A stretch of 30,213 nt of DNA, from IMG/VR virus record IMGVR_UViG_3300030099_007188, positions 1-30,213 of that record; one strand, given 5' to 3'. Each line of letters starts with the position of its first letter. Within the stretch, counting starts at the first letter, position 1. Made by a program: the position numbers and the translations under genes. Under the pieces are notes generated by a model. The model did no database searches and was not told the DNA's origin. It saw nothing but the letters and a program-made list of their open reading frames with translations. The DNA is from a virus. Of this stretch, positions 15,621 through 23,853 are shown one piece after another.

Positions 15621-15648
15621 AAAAAAAAAGCCCCGCTAATGCGGGGCT
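15621..15648 (-). terminator. strong Rho-independent terminator after major capsid gene
   Basis: On the minus strand, AGCCCCGC-ATTA-GCGGGGCT forms a perfect 8-bp GC-rich stem with a four-base loop, followed by nine T. It begins 36 bases after the gp23 stop codon. In such AT-rich DNA this GC-rich block stands out sharply. Confidence 0.93.
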
Positions 15649-15684
15649 CTTAATCTAAATATTCAATTTAATTGAATTAAATTA

Positions 15685-17331
15685 CTATAAAGTATTTAAA
15701 CCAACTATATCGATAGTACCATAGAATTCTGGTCTAACCATTTTCTTCGCGTATCTAGTTAGTAATCCTTTTCTAGGTGTGAACGTAGATGGATCATAGA
15801 TTAGCGGAGTCATGATTAACGGAATATATGGAGCAAATACAGCACCAGTTTCTAGGAACTGAGAACCTCTAAATCCTAATAAGATAGTATTAACTGTCAT
15901 GTAAGGATTTTTGTATACTTTATATCTTCCATTTAATTGACCAACTTTTTGTACACCAAATGCATAATTCATTTTAGCTGCATCACCATCTGAATCAGCT
16001 GCAAATCCTGGAATACTTTCTAGGATAGTTGCGATAGTTGGAGAACATACTAAGAAATTAGCACCACCTCTAAGGGTTTTCTGGTGTATAATGTTACTTA
16101 ATTTTTGGATTTTAGTACCAAGAGTTTGGAACCACTGTCCTTGTGAATTATAGAATCCTAGGTCTGTGAATGTTCCGTCACCTGTTGTAGCAGTAGTTGC
16201 TTGGTTGTTAATAGCAGACCATACTTCATTTCCAGCAGCAGCAGAAGTTAATAACATACTTAAGATTTCTAAGTCAATTTCTAATGAAATGTACTCACTT
16301 AAGATTGATGTTAATTCAGCCTCAGCATCTAGAGAATGGTAAGCATTAAGGTCTTGAGCGAACTCAGGCGTCCAAACTGCTTTCAATTTTCTAGTTTTAG
16401 CAACGATTGCAGATGATTTCATCTGTACGTTGATTTCTGGAATGTCAATTGGGTTGTTATCAGCGTTTAATGCCGTGTTACCATCTTCAAAGTCACCTCT
16501 GAATTGATCAGTTGGTTGTAACTGATAAGTTACTGTAACACTACCATTATTAGCTACCATACTTCCTGTTGGAATCATAAACTCAACAAAGTTTCCTGTT
16601 GAATCTAATCTTGTGTAGGCTTGTAGGTTAGCTTCTTCTGCAGAAGCAGATACATAAAATCCTTTAATACCTGTTTTATCAGCATTAGGTAATAATGTAA
16701 AAGGAACTTTTACTCTTGCTATCGCGTCACCTACTGCAGAAGCAGAGAAGTTAGAATCGAAATCAAGATCTGACCAAGAAGCGGTATGTAAACTAACATC
16801 AGTAGCGTTCAATAAAAATACTGAACCTGTGTTGTTAATAGAATATCCAAATCTTCCTGAGCCATATAGACCACCTGAATTAGTGTTACCAAATGGGTCT
16901 ACTGGAGGTACTCCAGTTCCTTTATCACCATATAATGAAGCTGTTGCAGCAAAAGGAGTCTTAGTAGTTCCATATTGGAAATCTAAGAAAAATACTAGAC
17001 CAGAAGGTAGATTCATTGGTTGTACAGAAACGAATTCTTTAGACGCTAATTGTCCAAATACTTTTCTTACCAATGGAAGAGCTACTCCAGCCCACTGTCC
17101 ACCTGTACCAGCTGTGAAATTACCTGTAGAGGCAGTTCCACCACCAGTTTGTGAACTCTCAACAACAAGTTGCTTAGCCTGATTTTCAAGAATCATAGAC
17201 ATATTATTTCTATTTGTATCTTGTAAACCTTCTAATAGACCTGTCTTTTCCCATTTTGTAGCTAATTTAGCTGCGTCACTCTGTAATGAGTGGTATGGGT
17301 TTGCGCTTTCTAAAAGAGAATTTAAACTCAT
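15685..17331 (-). CDS. gp23: major capsid protein
   Basis: This 548-residue gp23-family protein (T4 gp23 is 521) forms the hexamers of the head. The N-terminus (MSLNSLLESANPYHSL then TGLLEGLQD and MSMILENQAKQLVVE) is the part cut off by the gp21 protease. Possible cut sites of the [IL]xE type end at E34 and E49, and a looser VVE ends at E58. The mature part includes GGQWAGVALPLVRKVFGQL, ELTSILSEYISLEIDLEIL, RGGANFLVCSPTIATILE and a C-terminus with RKGLLTRYAKKMVRPEFYG. Base composition is richer in G+C than the cassette genes: 16021-16080 has 23 of 60. This fits a highly expressed gene. The leader is A-rich with no Shine-Dalgarno sequence. No separate promoter motif is seen, so it is probably read with gp22. 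Confidence 0.96.
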   Translation of the reverse strand: MSLNSLLESANPYHSLQSDAAKLATKWEKTGLLEGLQDTNRNNMSMILENQAKQLVVESSQTGGGTASTGNFTAGTGGQWAGVALPLVRKVFGQLASKEFVSVQPMNLPSGLVFFLDFQYGTTKTPFAATASLYGDKGTGVPPVDPFGNTNSGGLYGSGRFGYSINNTGSVFLLNATDVSLHTASWSDLDFDSNFSASAVGDAIARVKVPFTLLPNADKTGIKGFYVSASAEEANLQAYTRLDSTGNFVEFMIPTGSMVANNGSVTVTYQLQPTDQFRGDFEDGNTALNADNNPIDIPEINVQMKSSAIVAKTRKLKAVWTPEFAQDLNAYHSLDAEAELTSILSEYISLEIDLEILSMLLTSAAAGNEVWSAINNQATTATTGDGTFTDLGFYNSQGQWFQTLGTKIQKLSNIIHQKTLRGGANFLVCSPTIATILESIPGFAADSDGDAAKMNYAFGVQKVGQLNGRYKVYKNPYMTVNTILLGFRGSQFLETGAVFAPYIPLIMTPLIYDPSTFTPRKGLLTRYAKKMVRPEFYGTIDIVGLNTL

Positions 17332-17363
17332 AATTGTTTTCTTTTTTTAATTAATAATTTATT

Positions 17364-18728
17364 TTAAATGATTCCAGCTAGTTTTTTAAATCTAGCTACC
17401 ATTGCATCAGATTCTACTATAGGTTGTTTATTAGTTACTGGTGCTTTTCCAGTAATTTGTGAAGCTGATCCTTTAATTCTTGATTCATTAATTGGAGAAG
17501 TATCAATTATTCCTTCATTTAATGTTTCAAAAATAGTTTTAGCTTGTTTAACATCTTTAGCTTTATCAAATGCTTTTAATACTTTAACTTTTTTACTTTC
17601 AGTTAAGTTTTTCGATTTGAAGATTTTATTTGTATAAAGTAGTTTAGCGTTTAGTAAGTTAACCTCTGTTAATTCAACTTTTAATTCATTTACTGCTTTA
17701 ATAGCTGATTCAAGGTCTTCTTCCATTTTACGCATCTTCTCAGTTTTTTGCATTGGTGCTGATTCAGGCTTAAATTTACCACCTTTTTTCTCATCATCAC
17801 CTCTTCTCATTACTGGGTTAGACATTTCTTCTTTTTTCATTTTATCTTCTTTGGCTTCGTCGATTTCTACGTCTACGTCTACGTCTTCTACGTCTTCGAT
17901 TTCAACATCATCTTCTACGAATTCGTCACCTGGTTCTAATTCACCAGCTTCTACCATATCCTTAATTACAGTTTCGATGTATCCTTTTAGGTCGTCTTCA
18001 GATAAGTCGTCAAGGTCGATTTCCATGTCATCCATTTTATCGTCCATGTCTTCTTTTTCGTCTTTCATACCATCAAGGTAGCCTTCTTCTTCTGCGTCGG
18101 TTCTAGCATCCTCGTCAAGTTTGTCTTTGATATCTTCAGCATCTTCACCAGCATCTTTAGCTAGTTTAGATATCTGATCTAGATCATCTCTAACAGCGTC
18201 AACATCTCTGTCTACTTTCTCCATCTCAGCTTTTGACATTTCTTCATCTAATTCTGCAAGTAATTCGTCTAAGTCGATTTCATCGACTTTTTTCTTTTTA
18301 GAATCCATCATTTCTTCATCCATAGATTTAACGTCGTCTTCTTCATACTTTTTATACATTTCAGATTTTACATCATCTTCTTCGTATTTTTTGTACATTT
18401 CAGACTTTACATCATCTTCAGAATACTTTTTTTTCATTTCTTCTTTTTTGATGTCGTCTTCATCATAATTTTTCATTTCTTCATCCATCATGTCTTTTCT
18501 TTTTTTCTTAGAATCCATTTCTTCTTTCTTCACGTCGTCTTCTTCGTATTTTTTCATTTCTTTAACGTCGTCTTCTCTGTCCATTTCTTCTAATTTTGCA
18601 GACATCATAGATTTCAAATGAGGAGTAAATGCTTCTTCTAAAGCGAGCTTAGCATTCGCGATTGCTGTTTCTTTTACAGATTTAGCATCAGCGATTGCTT
18701 CTTTAAGCAAATCTCGGTTGTTTGACAT
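17364..18728 (-). CDS. gp22: acidic prohead scaffold/core protein, gp22-like
   Basis: This 454-residue, extremely charged, helical protein lies immediately before the capsid gene and after the protease gene, the place of the main scaffold in T4. Residues 52-135 contain imperfect repeats of EDDVKSEMYKKYE type. Residues about 150-300 are very acidic (for example EDDVEIEDVEDVDVDVEID). A helix, MRKMEEDLESAIKAVNELKVELTEV, precedes a C-terminal domain of about 100 residues that ends VARFKKLAGII. T4 gp22 is shorter (269) and is degraded by gp21. Residues before the end look like the helical C-terminus by which scaffolds bind the shell. The long acidic middle is an expansion relative to T4. Function follows from gene order and composition more than from sequence similarity. 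Confidence 0.78.
   Translation of the reverse strand: MSNNRDLLKEAIADAKSVKETAIANAKLALEEAFTPHLKSMMSAKLEEMDREDDVKEMKKYEEDDVKKEEMDSKKKRKDMMDEEMKNYDEDDIKKEEMKKKYSEDDVKSEMYKKYEEDDVKSEMYKKYEEDDVKSMDEEMMDSKKKKVDEIDLDELLAELDEEMSKAEMEKVDRDVDAVRDDLDQISKLAKDAGEDAEDIKDKLDEDARTDAEEEGYLDGMKDEKEDMDDKMDDMEIDLDDLSEDDLKGYIETVIKDMVEAGELEPGDEFVEDDVEIEDVEDVDVDVEIDEAKEDKMKKEEMSNPVMRRGDDEKKGGKFKPESAPMQKTEKMRKMEEDLESAIKAVNELKVELTEVNLLNAKLLYTNKIFKSKNLTESKKVKVLKAFDKAKDVKQAKTIFETLNEGIIDTSPINESRIKGSASQITGKAPVTNKQPIVESDAMVARFKKLAGII
18324..18577 (-). repeat. imperfect tandem repeats of acidic EDDVK units in gp22
   Basis: Residues 52-135 of the scaffold hold seven EDDVK or EDDIK units. The three last are spaced by 13 residues (KYSEDDVKSEM, KYEEDDVKSEM, KYEEDDVKS), giving 39-base DNA repeats with only a few base differences at 18326-18430. 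This suggests recent expansion by slippage or unequal recombination. Confidence 0.75.
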
Positions 18729-18751
18729 ATCACAAAATTGTTTTTGGGAAA

Positions 18752-18771
18752 TACGATTATTAGGAATCGTA
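18752..18771. other. inverted repeat in the gp21-gp22 gap
   Basis: TACGATT and AATCGTA form a 7-bp stem around a six-base loop, 24 bases upstream of the gp22 ATG. No T-run follows on the minus strand, so it is not an ordinary terminator. It may be an mRNA structure controlling gp22 translation or processing. Confidence 0.4.
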
Positions 18772-18791
18772 ATAAGAATTATTATTTATTG

Positions 18792-18812
18792 ATGCCATAT
18801 AAAGGATGGCAT
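18792..18812. other. second inverted repeat in the gp21-gp22 gap
   Basis: ATGCCAT and ATGGCAT form a 7-bp stem around a seven-base loop in the middle of the 129-base gap, the longest in the window. Nearby is the palindrome ATACGTAT (18822-18829). It has no T-run. The purpose is unknown; a leader structure for the scaffold-capsid transcript is possible. Confidence 0.4.
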
Positions 18813-18857
18813 ATTACGATCATACGTATATGAGGATTATTTTAAAATCGCAAAAAT

Positions 18858-19463
18858 TTAAAATATAGGACAATTACCTTTTGAACATAGGATTTCTCTA
18901 ATAATATTATTTACATTATTATAATCATATGTAATATTTTCTTTACCTTCTTTTATCATATGCATAAAAGAGCCTGGGTTAGATGGTGTAGAAACAAAAT
19001 CCCAACATAGTAATTCAAAATCATCTTGTACTTCCATTACACCACCTCTATCTTCTAATGATCCCATTCCTCTAGATGATACTCCTACAGTTACTCCACT
19101 TTTAATTAATTCTTTTACTATATTACCTGAGGGAGTTGGTAAAATTTCTATTTTACCTAATACATTATCTCCATCCCACCAAAAATCTGTTATTAGATGG
19201 GATACATTTTTTAAATTAATTATTGATGATTCTGGGTGGTCTAATTCACCACATGATCTTCTTTCTTCTATTAATTGTTTATATTTATCCATTTCTCTAT
19301 TCCATAGATCTTTTGAATAATATCTACCATTACCATTTTTTACTTCAGCAGTAGCTAAAACACCTTCTACCATTATGTTTCCACTATCCCTACTAACGTT
19401 TTCATTTAACGTTACTGGGGAGACTGATAGGGTGTGAGTCTCAATTAATAGTTTTTTGCTCAT
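18858..19463 (-). CDS. gp21: prohead core protease
   Basis: This 201-residue serine protease of the T4 gp21 family (herpesvirus assemblin-like fold) processes capsid and scaffold during head maturation. The N-terminal strand block has IMVEGVLATAEVKNGNGRYY. The catalytic histidine is H76 in GELDHPE, followed by a VSHLI strand, and the catalytic serine lies in GVSSRGMG (127-134, S129 or S130). The sequence LLCWDFVSTPSNPG (151-164) is another family landmark. Length is close to T4 gp21 (212). The gene overlaps nothing and starts four bases after the preceding stop. A 129-base gap with two inverted repeats separates it from the scaffold gene. Identification is firm. Confidence 0.93.
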   Translation of the reverse strand: MSKKLLIETHTLSVSPVTLNENVSRDSGNIMVEGVLATAEVKNGNGRYYSKDLWNREMDKYKQLIEERRSCGELDHPESSIINLKNVSHLITDFWWDGDNVLGKIEILPTPSGNIVKELIKSGVTVGVSSRGMGSLEDRGGVMEVQDDFELLCWDFVSTPSNPGSFMHMIKEGKENITYDYNNVNNIIREILCSKGNCPIF

Positions 19464-19467
19464 ATTT

Positions 19468-21393
19468 TTATCTTGTCGTAGAATATGGGCTTACAGATTG
19501 ACCTACTTGTCTAGGATCTCTTTCTCCAGATGGTCCTTTAGTTGGATTATTTTTATCATTCCAATTTACAGGATTATCTTCTTTCATTTTTTCCCTTTTT
19601 TTCATTTTTTTAGTAGGTCCAGATCCAGCGCCTGCTCTTTTTCTATTAGCTATAAATCCAGCTACTCTCTGAGCATCTTTTTTACTATATCCTTTAGCTT
19701 TATCTACTTTTTTTACTAATGAATCAAAAGATTCATTTGCTGTTTCAGGTGCTTCTTCTTTTGCTAATTCTCTTAGTCTTTCTAATGCTACTCTCATTTT
19801 TGAGTTTCTTGCAAAATCTAAAGTTTCATTTTCAGACATTTGTCTATAAAAATCCATTATAGCTTTAGCTGCTGATTGTGCATTTGTTACTTCTGAGTTA
19901 ACTTTTTTCATAACACTATCAGGTATTTCTATTTCATTTATATTTTTATATTTTTGCAGACCTGAATATGATGAACCAGGTGATGGGTTTTCATTACTAT
20001 TGTAATTACTATTATTATTGCTACCGTAATTTGAGTTAGCATTACTATCCTCATCCATTACTTTTTTATATTTTTTACCTGTCATTCTTTCATAAACTTT
20101 TTCCATCTTCATTTTTCTTCTTTCTAGAATTTTAATTTCTTTCTGCATCATTTTCATCTTCTTTTTATCTACTAATTCTGCAAGATTATCATCTTCATTA
20201 ATTGAACTTACTCTTTCAATTTTTTCATCAATATGGTTATTTAAAAATTCTAATTGAGCTTCTAATTTAACAATATCACCCTGTTTACCTATTTCATTTA
20301 GTTTAGTATCAATAGATTCTTTTTTAGGTTTTTTAGCCATTGCCTTTTTAATTGCCTTATCTCTAGCAGCTAAATAATCATCAGAATCTATATCTCCATC
20401 ACCATCATGATCTTTTTTAGCTTCATTTACATCTGGAAAACTAGGCATTTCATCTTCTGACATGCCAGCTGCTTCCTGAGATGCTTCTATAGCTTTTTGT
20501 CTTGCTTCTAAAGCAACATCTGTGTCTTTATATGATACATTTGTTCCTTCATCTTCGGCCATCATTTGTTTAATTACCTCACCTGACATAGCAGCTAAAG
20601 AAGTTGGATTACCACTAGTAACTACACCTCCTAGTGATTCTTTAATTAAATCTTTAATTTTTAATTCTTTAGATTCATTTACAACTTCATAATGATTACT
20701 ACTATCTTCTAATTTTTCACTATATCCACTACCACCATAATTTTCACCAGCATTTTTTTTCATTCCACCATTTTCTGTTTGATATCCTACTGCTTCACCA
20801 AATTGGCCTTCTTTTACATAGTGTAAAGGATCCTTTGATAAATTTTTAATTACTAATTCCTGAGCTTCTCTTAGGCCTAATTCTGGGTTTGCTTTGCATT
20901 CATAATATACCCCATTAAGCAATTCTTGACCACTAACATTATTAATATTATTTTCTGTAGGAGAATATGGATATTGGTTATCTAAACTATTTTCAACCGT
21001 TTTATCTGGTGTGTATTGACCCATTCCATTTTCACCAATTTTAAATTTAGCTTTTGATTCTGCAGGAATTTTTTCTGCTTCTTCTCTAGTGTTTGGTTTT
21101 CCAGTCTTATTTATAATTGGAGATAATTGACTTTCTCCTTCTGCTAAGAATTTTTCAAATGCTAACTCGAAATCTTTTTTAGGACCTCCCATATTTTCAA
21201 TTTTAGTTATTGGTTTTAAATCAACATAATTTTCTTGTATCACACTTCTATTTACTAGAATTTTTTCTACTTGTTCAAAATTTGCAGAATTAGTAAGCAT
21301 GTTAGGAAAACGAGATTTAGCTTCCTTAAGAAACACATCTTTATGTCCTTTTCCTTCTTTAATTAAGTTATATTGTTCTTGTAATGATTTCAT
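19468..21393 (-). CDS. large prohead-region protein with EF-hand-like loop, unknown
   Basis: This 641-residue hydrophilic protein, mostly helical and disordered by composition, begins with the segment YNLIKEGKGHKDVFLKEAK (8-26), which I recall in proteins of uncultured marine myoviruses. A calcium-type loop is at D328-D339 in KKDHDGDGDIDSDDYLAARD, with acidic residues at loop positions 1, 3, 5, 7, 9 and 12 and isoleucine at 8, as in EF hands and dockerins. A long coiled coil follows (about 365-440, LEAQLEFLNNHIDEKIERV and K/M-rich helix), then an N/S-rich stretch (about 450-475) and a basic C-terminus. It lies between portal and protease, where T4 has the core genes 67 and 68, so a prohead-core or head-associated role is likely. 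The specific function is unknown. Confidence 0.72.
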   Translation of the reverse strand: MKSLQEQYNLIKEGKGHKDVFLKEAKSRFPNMLTNSANFEQVEKILVNRSVIQENYVDLKPITKIENMGGPKKDFELAFEKFLAEGESQLSPIINKTGKPNTREEAEKIPAESKAKFKIGENGMGQYTPDKTVENSLDNQYPYSPTENNINNVSGQELLNGVYYECKANPELGLREAQELVIKNLSKDPLHYVKEGQFGEAVGYQTENGGMKKNAGENYGGSGYSEKLEDSSNHYEVVNESKELKIKDLIKESLGGVVTSGNPTSLAAMSGEVIKQMMAEDEGTNVSYKDTDVALEARQKAIEASQEAAGMSEDEMPSFPDVNEAKKDHDGDGDIDSDDYLAARDKAIKKAMAKKPKKESIDTKLNEIGKQGDIVKLEAQLEFLNNHIDEKIERVSSINEDDNLAELVDKKKMKMMQKEIKILERRKMKMEKVYERMTGKKYKKVMDEDSNANSNYGSNNNSNYNSNENPSPGSSYSGLQKYKNINEIEIPDSVMKKVNSEVTNAQSAAKAIMDFYRQMSENETLDFARNSKMRVALERLRELAKEEAPETANESFDSLVKKVDKAKGYSKKDAQRVAGFIANRKRAGAGSGPTKKMKKREKMKEDNPVNWNDKNNPTKGPSGERDPRQVGQSVSPYSTTR

Positions 21394-21396
21394 TTT

Positions 21397-21639
21397 TTAT
21401 TTTTTTAATAATGTTTCAATATCGTTCAAATAGTCGTTTATTAAATCTGTTCCTATTACTACAGAAAAACTATTTGGATTTTCTCTATAATATTTTATTG
21501 TTTCGATTTTAGCCTGCCTTAATGGCTTTTTTATAGCGTCTAATCGATTTTCTATTTCAGTAAAAGCGTCAATGCGATCTTTCTGAAATTGTTCCTCCTT
21601 TGTATTTTCTTTAACTAACTTATATCTCATATTATACAT
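21397..21639 (-). CDS. small helical protein, unknown (Shine-Dalgarno-led)
   Basis: This is an 80-residue charged protein. It is mainly helical, with IDAFTEIENRLDAIKKPL and a C-terminal helix, LINDYLNDIETLLKK. It has no recognised domain. Unlike its neighbours it has a clear GAGGAG six bases before the ATG at 21639; a second ATG lies at codon 4 without such support, so the first is preferred. It sits in the gene 67/68 position between portal and protease and stops three bases before the next gene. A small prohead-core component is possible by position only. Confidence 0.65.
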   Translation of the reverse strand: MYNMRYKLVKENTKEEQFQKDRIDAFTEIENRLDAIKKPLRQAKIETIKYYRENPNSFSVVIGTDLINDYLNDIETLLKK

Positions 21640-21661
21640 ATGTAGCTCCTCGCCTTAATTA
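21640..21661 (-). promoter_or_regulatory. unusually strong ribosome binding site
   Basis: The minus strand reads GGCGAGGAGCTACAT directly before the ATG at 21639. AGGAG is six bases from the start codon. Nearly all other genes here have A-rich leaders without any Shine-Dalgarno sequence, so this one is exceptional. Confidence 0.6.
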
Positions 21662-22978
21662 CTATTTTACCTGGTTGGGCGCTAATTTGTATCCTAATTG
21701 TTTAACATAAGCATCATCATCTGTTCCTAGTGCTTTTTTATTTAATCTAAAAGCATATGGTGTTAAATAAGCACCTGCAGCACCAGAAGTTGAGATTTCT
21801 TCAACATCGATGTCTTTTTGCCCTAAATCACCTGGCATAATATTAGTTTTTATTATATTATTTAAAAGACGAACCATACTTTTTCTAGCACCAACATCCA
21901 TACTTAAATTTCCACCTGACTTTAATTGTGAAATCATGTATTTAAGTAATTCTATATCGTCTTTTGCTAAACCATGGCCTTCTTTAAGTATTTTAGCTAT
22001 TCTTTTAGCCTGTCCTCCATGTGCTTTAACTGCACCTTTTAATTCTTTAGATATTTTTTTAAGTTCTTTTTCGTCTTTTTTAGATAATTCTTTTTCATTT
22101 ATAGGAGTTAATATATAGTCACCATGTTTATGTTTTTCAACTTTAACTATTTTTTTAAGTAATTTTAAAGTTTCATCTTTACTAAACCCAAAATCTTTTA
22201 CTGCTTTAACTAATGGTTTTAATCCAGCTGCTCCACCTTCATCTTTTAAAGTTTTTCTAATGGCATTTTCAGCTTTTTTTCTTTTATCCATATCCTCTTC
22301 ATTTACCATATCTATTACAGCATCGATTTTAGCTACTAGCTCTTCACCATCTAGATAATCAAAAGCACTATCTAAATAATCATTAGCTTTAATAATTTTA
22401 GCTTGCCACCATTGTGGGAAATCTACTTCACCTTGACCATCATATTTATCTACTGCCCTATAAAGCATTTGAATCATTTGGCCTGCTCTAGCTAGTTCTC
22501 TTTTTAACATTCCTGGTTCGTCATCTACATGCCCTACATCTAGGTCATCCATTGACATCATGTGATTTTCTTTCATATTATTATTATTATATATTTTATC
22601 TAAAAGTTCTTTAGAATACATTTCATTCATTTTCATTGTTATTCTTCTATACTCTTCAGGGTATTCATTCCTTATATGAGTACGAATTTTATTTCTCAAT
22701 AAACGAGCTTCATCATATATTAATCTTAATTTATCATCAGTTTTAGCCTTAGTATAAACACCTTTAGATGTATTAACTAAGTCAGTTACATCATTAAATA
22801 ATTCTTCAAAATTAGGTAAATATTCAACTTTCCAAGCTACAGCACCTGTTTCTGGGTTTATATCTCTAACAGTGTATTTTACACCACCAGAAATTTTAAC
22901 ATCTCCTATTTTAAAATTTTCACCTTTTTTTACCGGAGGGGAATCAGGCACTTCAGATAATCTATACTTGTACGCCAT
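21662..22978 (-). CDS. conserved structural-region protein, unknown
   Basis: This is a 438-residue protein. An N-terminal beta segment of about 50 residues ([16 protein letters not shown]) precedes a helical body. Residues 155-210 contain [19 protein letters not shown], then [19 protein letters not shown], a block I recall from several virion-region proteins of marine phages, usually without assigned function. The second half has long lysine-rich helices (about 280-350) and ends in a block with [14 protein letters not shown]. There is no membrane segment. The gene overlaps the upstream gene by 17 bases and lies between portal and protease. Prohead core or capsid-associated protein is the likeliest class. 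Confidence 0.7.
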   Translation of the reverse strand: MAYKYRLSEVPDSPPVKKGENFKIGDVKISGGVKYTVRDINPETGAVAWKVEYLPNFEELFNDVTDLVNTSKGVYTKAKTDDKLRLIYDEARLLRNKIRTHIRNEYPEEYRRITMKMNEMYSKELLDKIYNNNNMKENHMMSMDDLDVGHVDDEPGMLKRELARAGQMIQMLYRAVDKYDGQGEVDFPQWWQAKIIKANDYLDSAFDYLDGEELVAKIDAVIDMVNEEDMDKRKKAENAIRKTLKDEGGAAGLKPLVKAVKDFGFSKDETLKLLKKIVKVEKHKHGDYILTPINEKELSKKDEKELKKISKELKGAVKAHGGQAKRIAKILKEGHGLAKDDIELLKYMISQLKSGGNLSMDVGARKSMVRLLNNIIKTNIMPGDLGQKDIDVEEISTSGAAGAYLTPYAFRLNKKALGTDDDAYVKQLGYKLAPNQVK

Positions 22979-23825
22979 TAGCTATTTTTATTTCTTTAAT
23001 TAATTCATAATATTGAAGAAGGTCTACAAGATTAGTACTATCTACTTTATCTTTTTTACCTAGCTCCGTTAATAATTTAGAAACCTCATTTACCTTAATT
23101 TGAGTAGCTTTATTTTTTATATTTTTTAATGATTCTTTTAGTGTTGATTTTAATTCTACTATTTTAGAATTATAAAAATTTCTTAATGAAGGGGTAGAAT
23201 CTATAGAATTGATATATTCTTTAAGTACTTGTTTTTGTTCTGTACTTAACATGTCATACTTAGAATTAAATTTTTCAATTAAAACTTTATAAGTTAAAAT
23301 TCTTGTATCTTTATCATATTCAGAAAATTCTTCTAATACTGTTTGTTTTCTTTTTTCAGATGTTTCTTGTTTAGTTAAAAACTCTAATAATGTTATTTTA
23401 TTATCAATTAATTGTTGAGTATTTGTAGCACTATCTGAATGTGTACCTTCTATTAAAGTATATAATGAAGCTAATTCTTTATAATTTTTTATTTTAGCCC
23501 CAAAAAATTCTTCAACTTTATAATTATTTCTAATTTCTTTAATTAAATTATATTTTTGTTTTTTTAAAGTTGATCTATTTAGTTTTTTAGAATTATCTAA
23601 AGCTGTTGTAATAAACAAATTGGCTCTGCTTTCATTCAAAACTTTTGATTTTAATATAGTTTCATATAACTTATATTCACGACCTAACTCAGTTTTTACA
23701 AAGTATTTTTTGATCATATCTATAGCTGGCGAGTCAGCACCTTGCAATGTATCTGCTGTAATTTGTCTAACAAGTAGTTCAAAAAGTATACCAGGATTTT
23801 TAAATTTAGAGTGTTTTATTTTCAT
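22962..23825 (-). CDS. conserved helical protein next to portal, unknown
   Basis: The reading frame can be extended one codon to TTG at 23828, but ATG at 23825 follows directly and is the better start, giving 287 residues. The N-terminus [21 protein letters not shown] is distinctive, and I recall it from uncultured marine T4-like phages. The rest is helical and charged, with regularly spaced leucines. A promoter-like motif lies 17 bases before the ATG and overlaps the portal stop codon. The position directly after the portal gene corresponds to T4 gene 67, a core protein, but similarity cannot be judged by eye. Confidence 0.7.
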   Translation of the reverse strand: MKIKHSKFKNPGILFELLVRQITADTLQGADSPAIDMIKKYFVKTELGREYKLYETILKSKVLNESRANLFITTALDNSKKLNRSTLKKQKYNLIKEIRNNYKVEEFFGAKIKNYKELASLYTLIEGTHSDSATNTQQLIDNKITLLEFLTKQETSEKRKQTVLEEFSEYDKDTRILTYKVLIEKFNSKYDMLSTEQKQVLKEYINSIDSTPSLRNFYNSKIVELKSTLKESLKNIKNKATQIKVNEVSKLLTELGKKDKVDSTNLVDLLQYYELIKEIKIANGVQV

Positions 23826-23842
23826 CAACGAAATATATTTAT

Positions 23843-23853
23843 TTATAAATATT
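23843..23853 (-). promoter_or_regulatory. promoter-like motif AATATTTATAA after gp20
   Basis: The minus strand reads GCTAATATTTATAAATAAA, an exact copy that includes the last bases of the portal gene. It lies 17 bases before the preferred ATG at 23825. Confidence 0.5.

Noticed and set aside
16829-17182. Plus-strand reading frame of 117 codons opposite the capsid gene
   Set aside because: It is proline-rich and has no recognisable features. It is antisense to a certain gp23 gene and has no leader signals. The same applies to the other plus-strand frames, such as those opposite gp22 and the prohead genes.
23826-23828. TTG at 23828 as start of the gene after the portal
   Set aside because: An ATG follows immediately at 23825 and is the more likely start.
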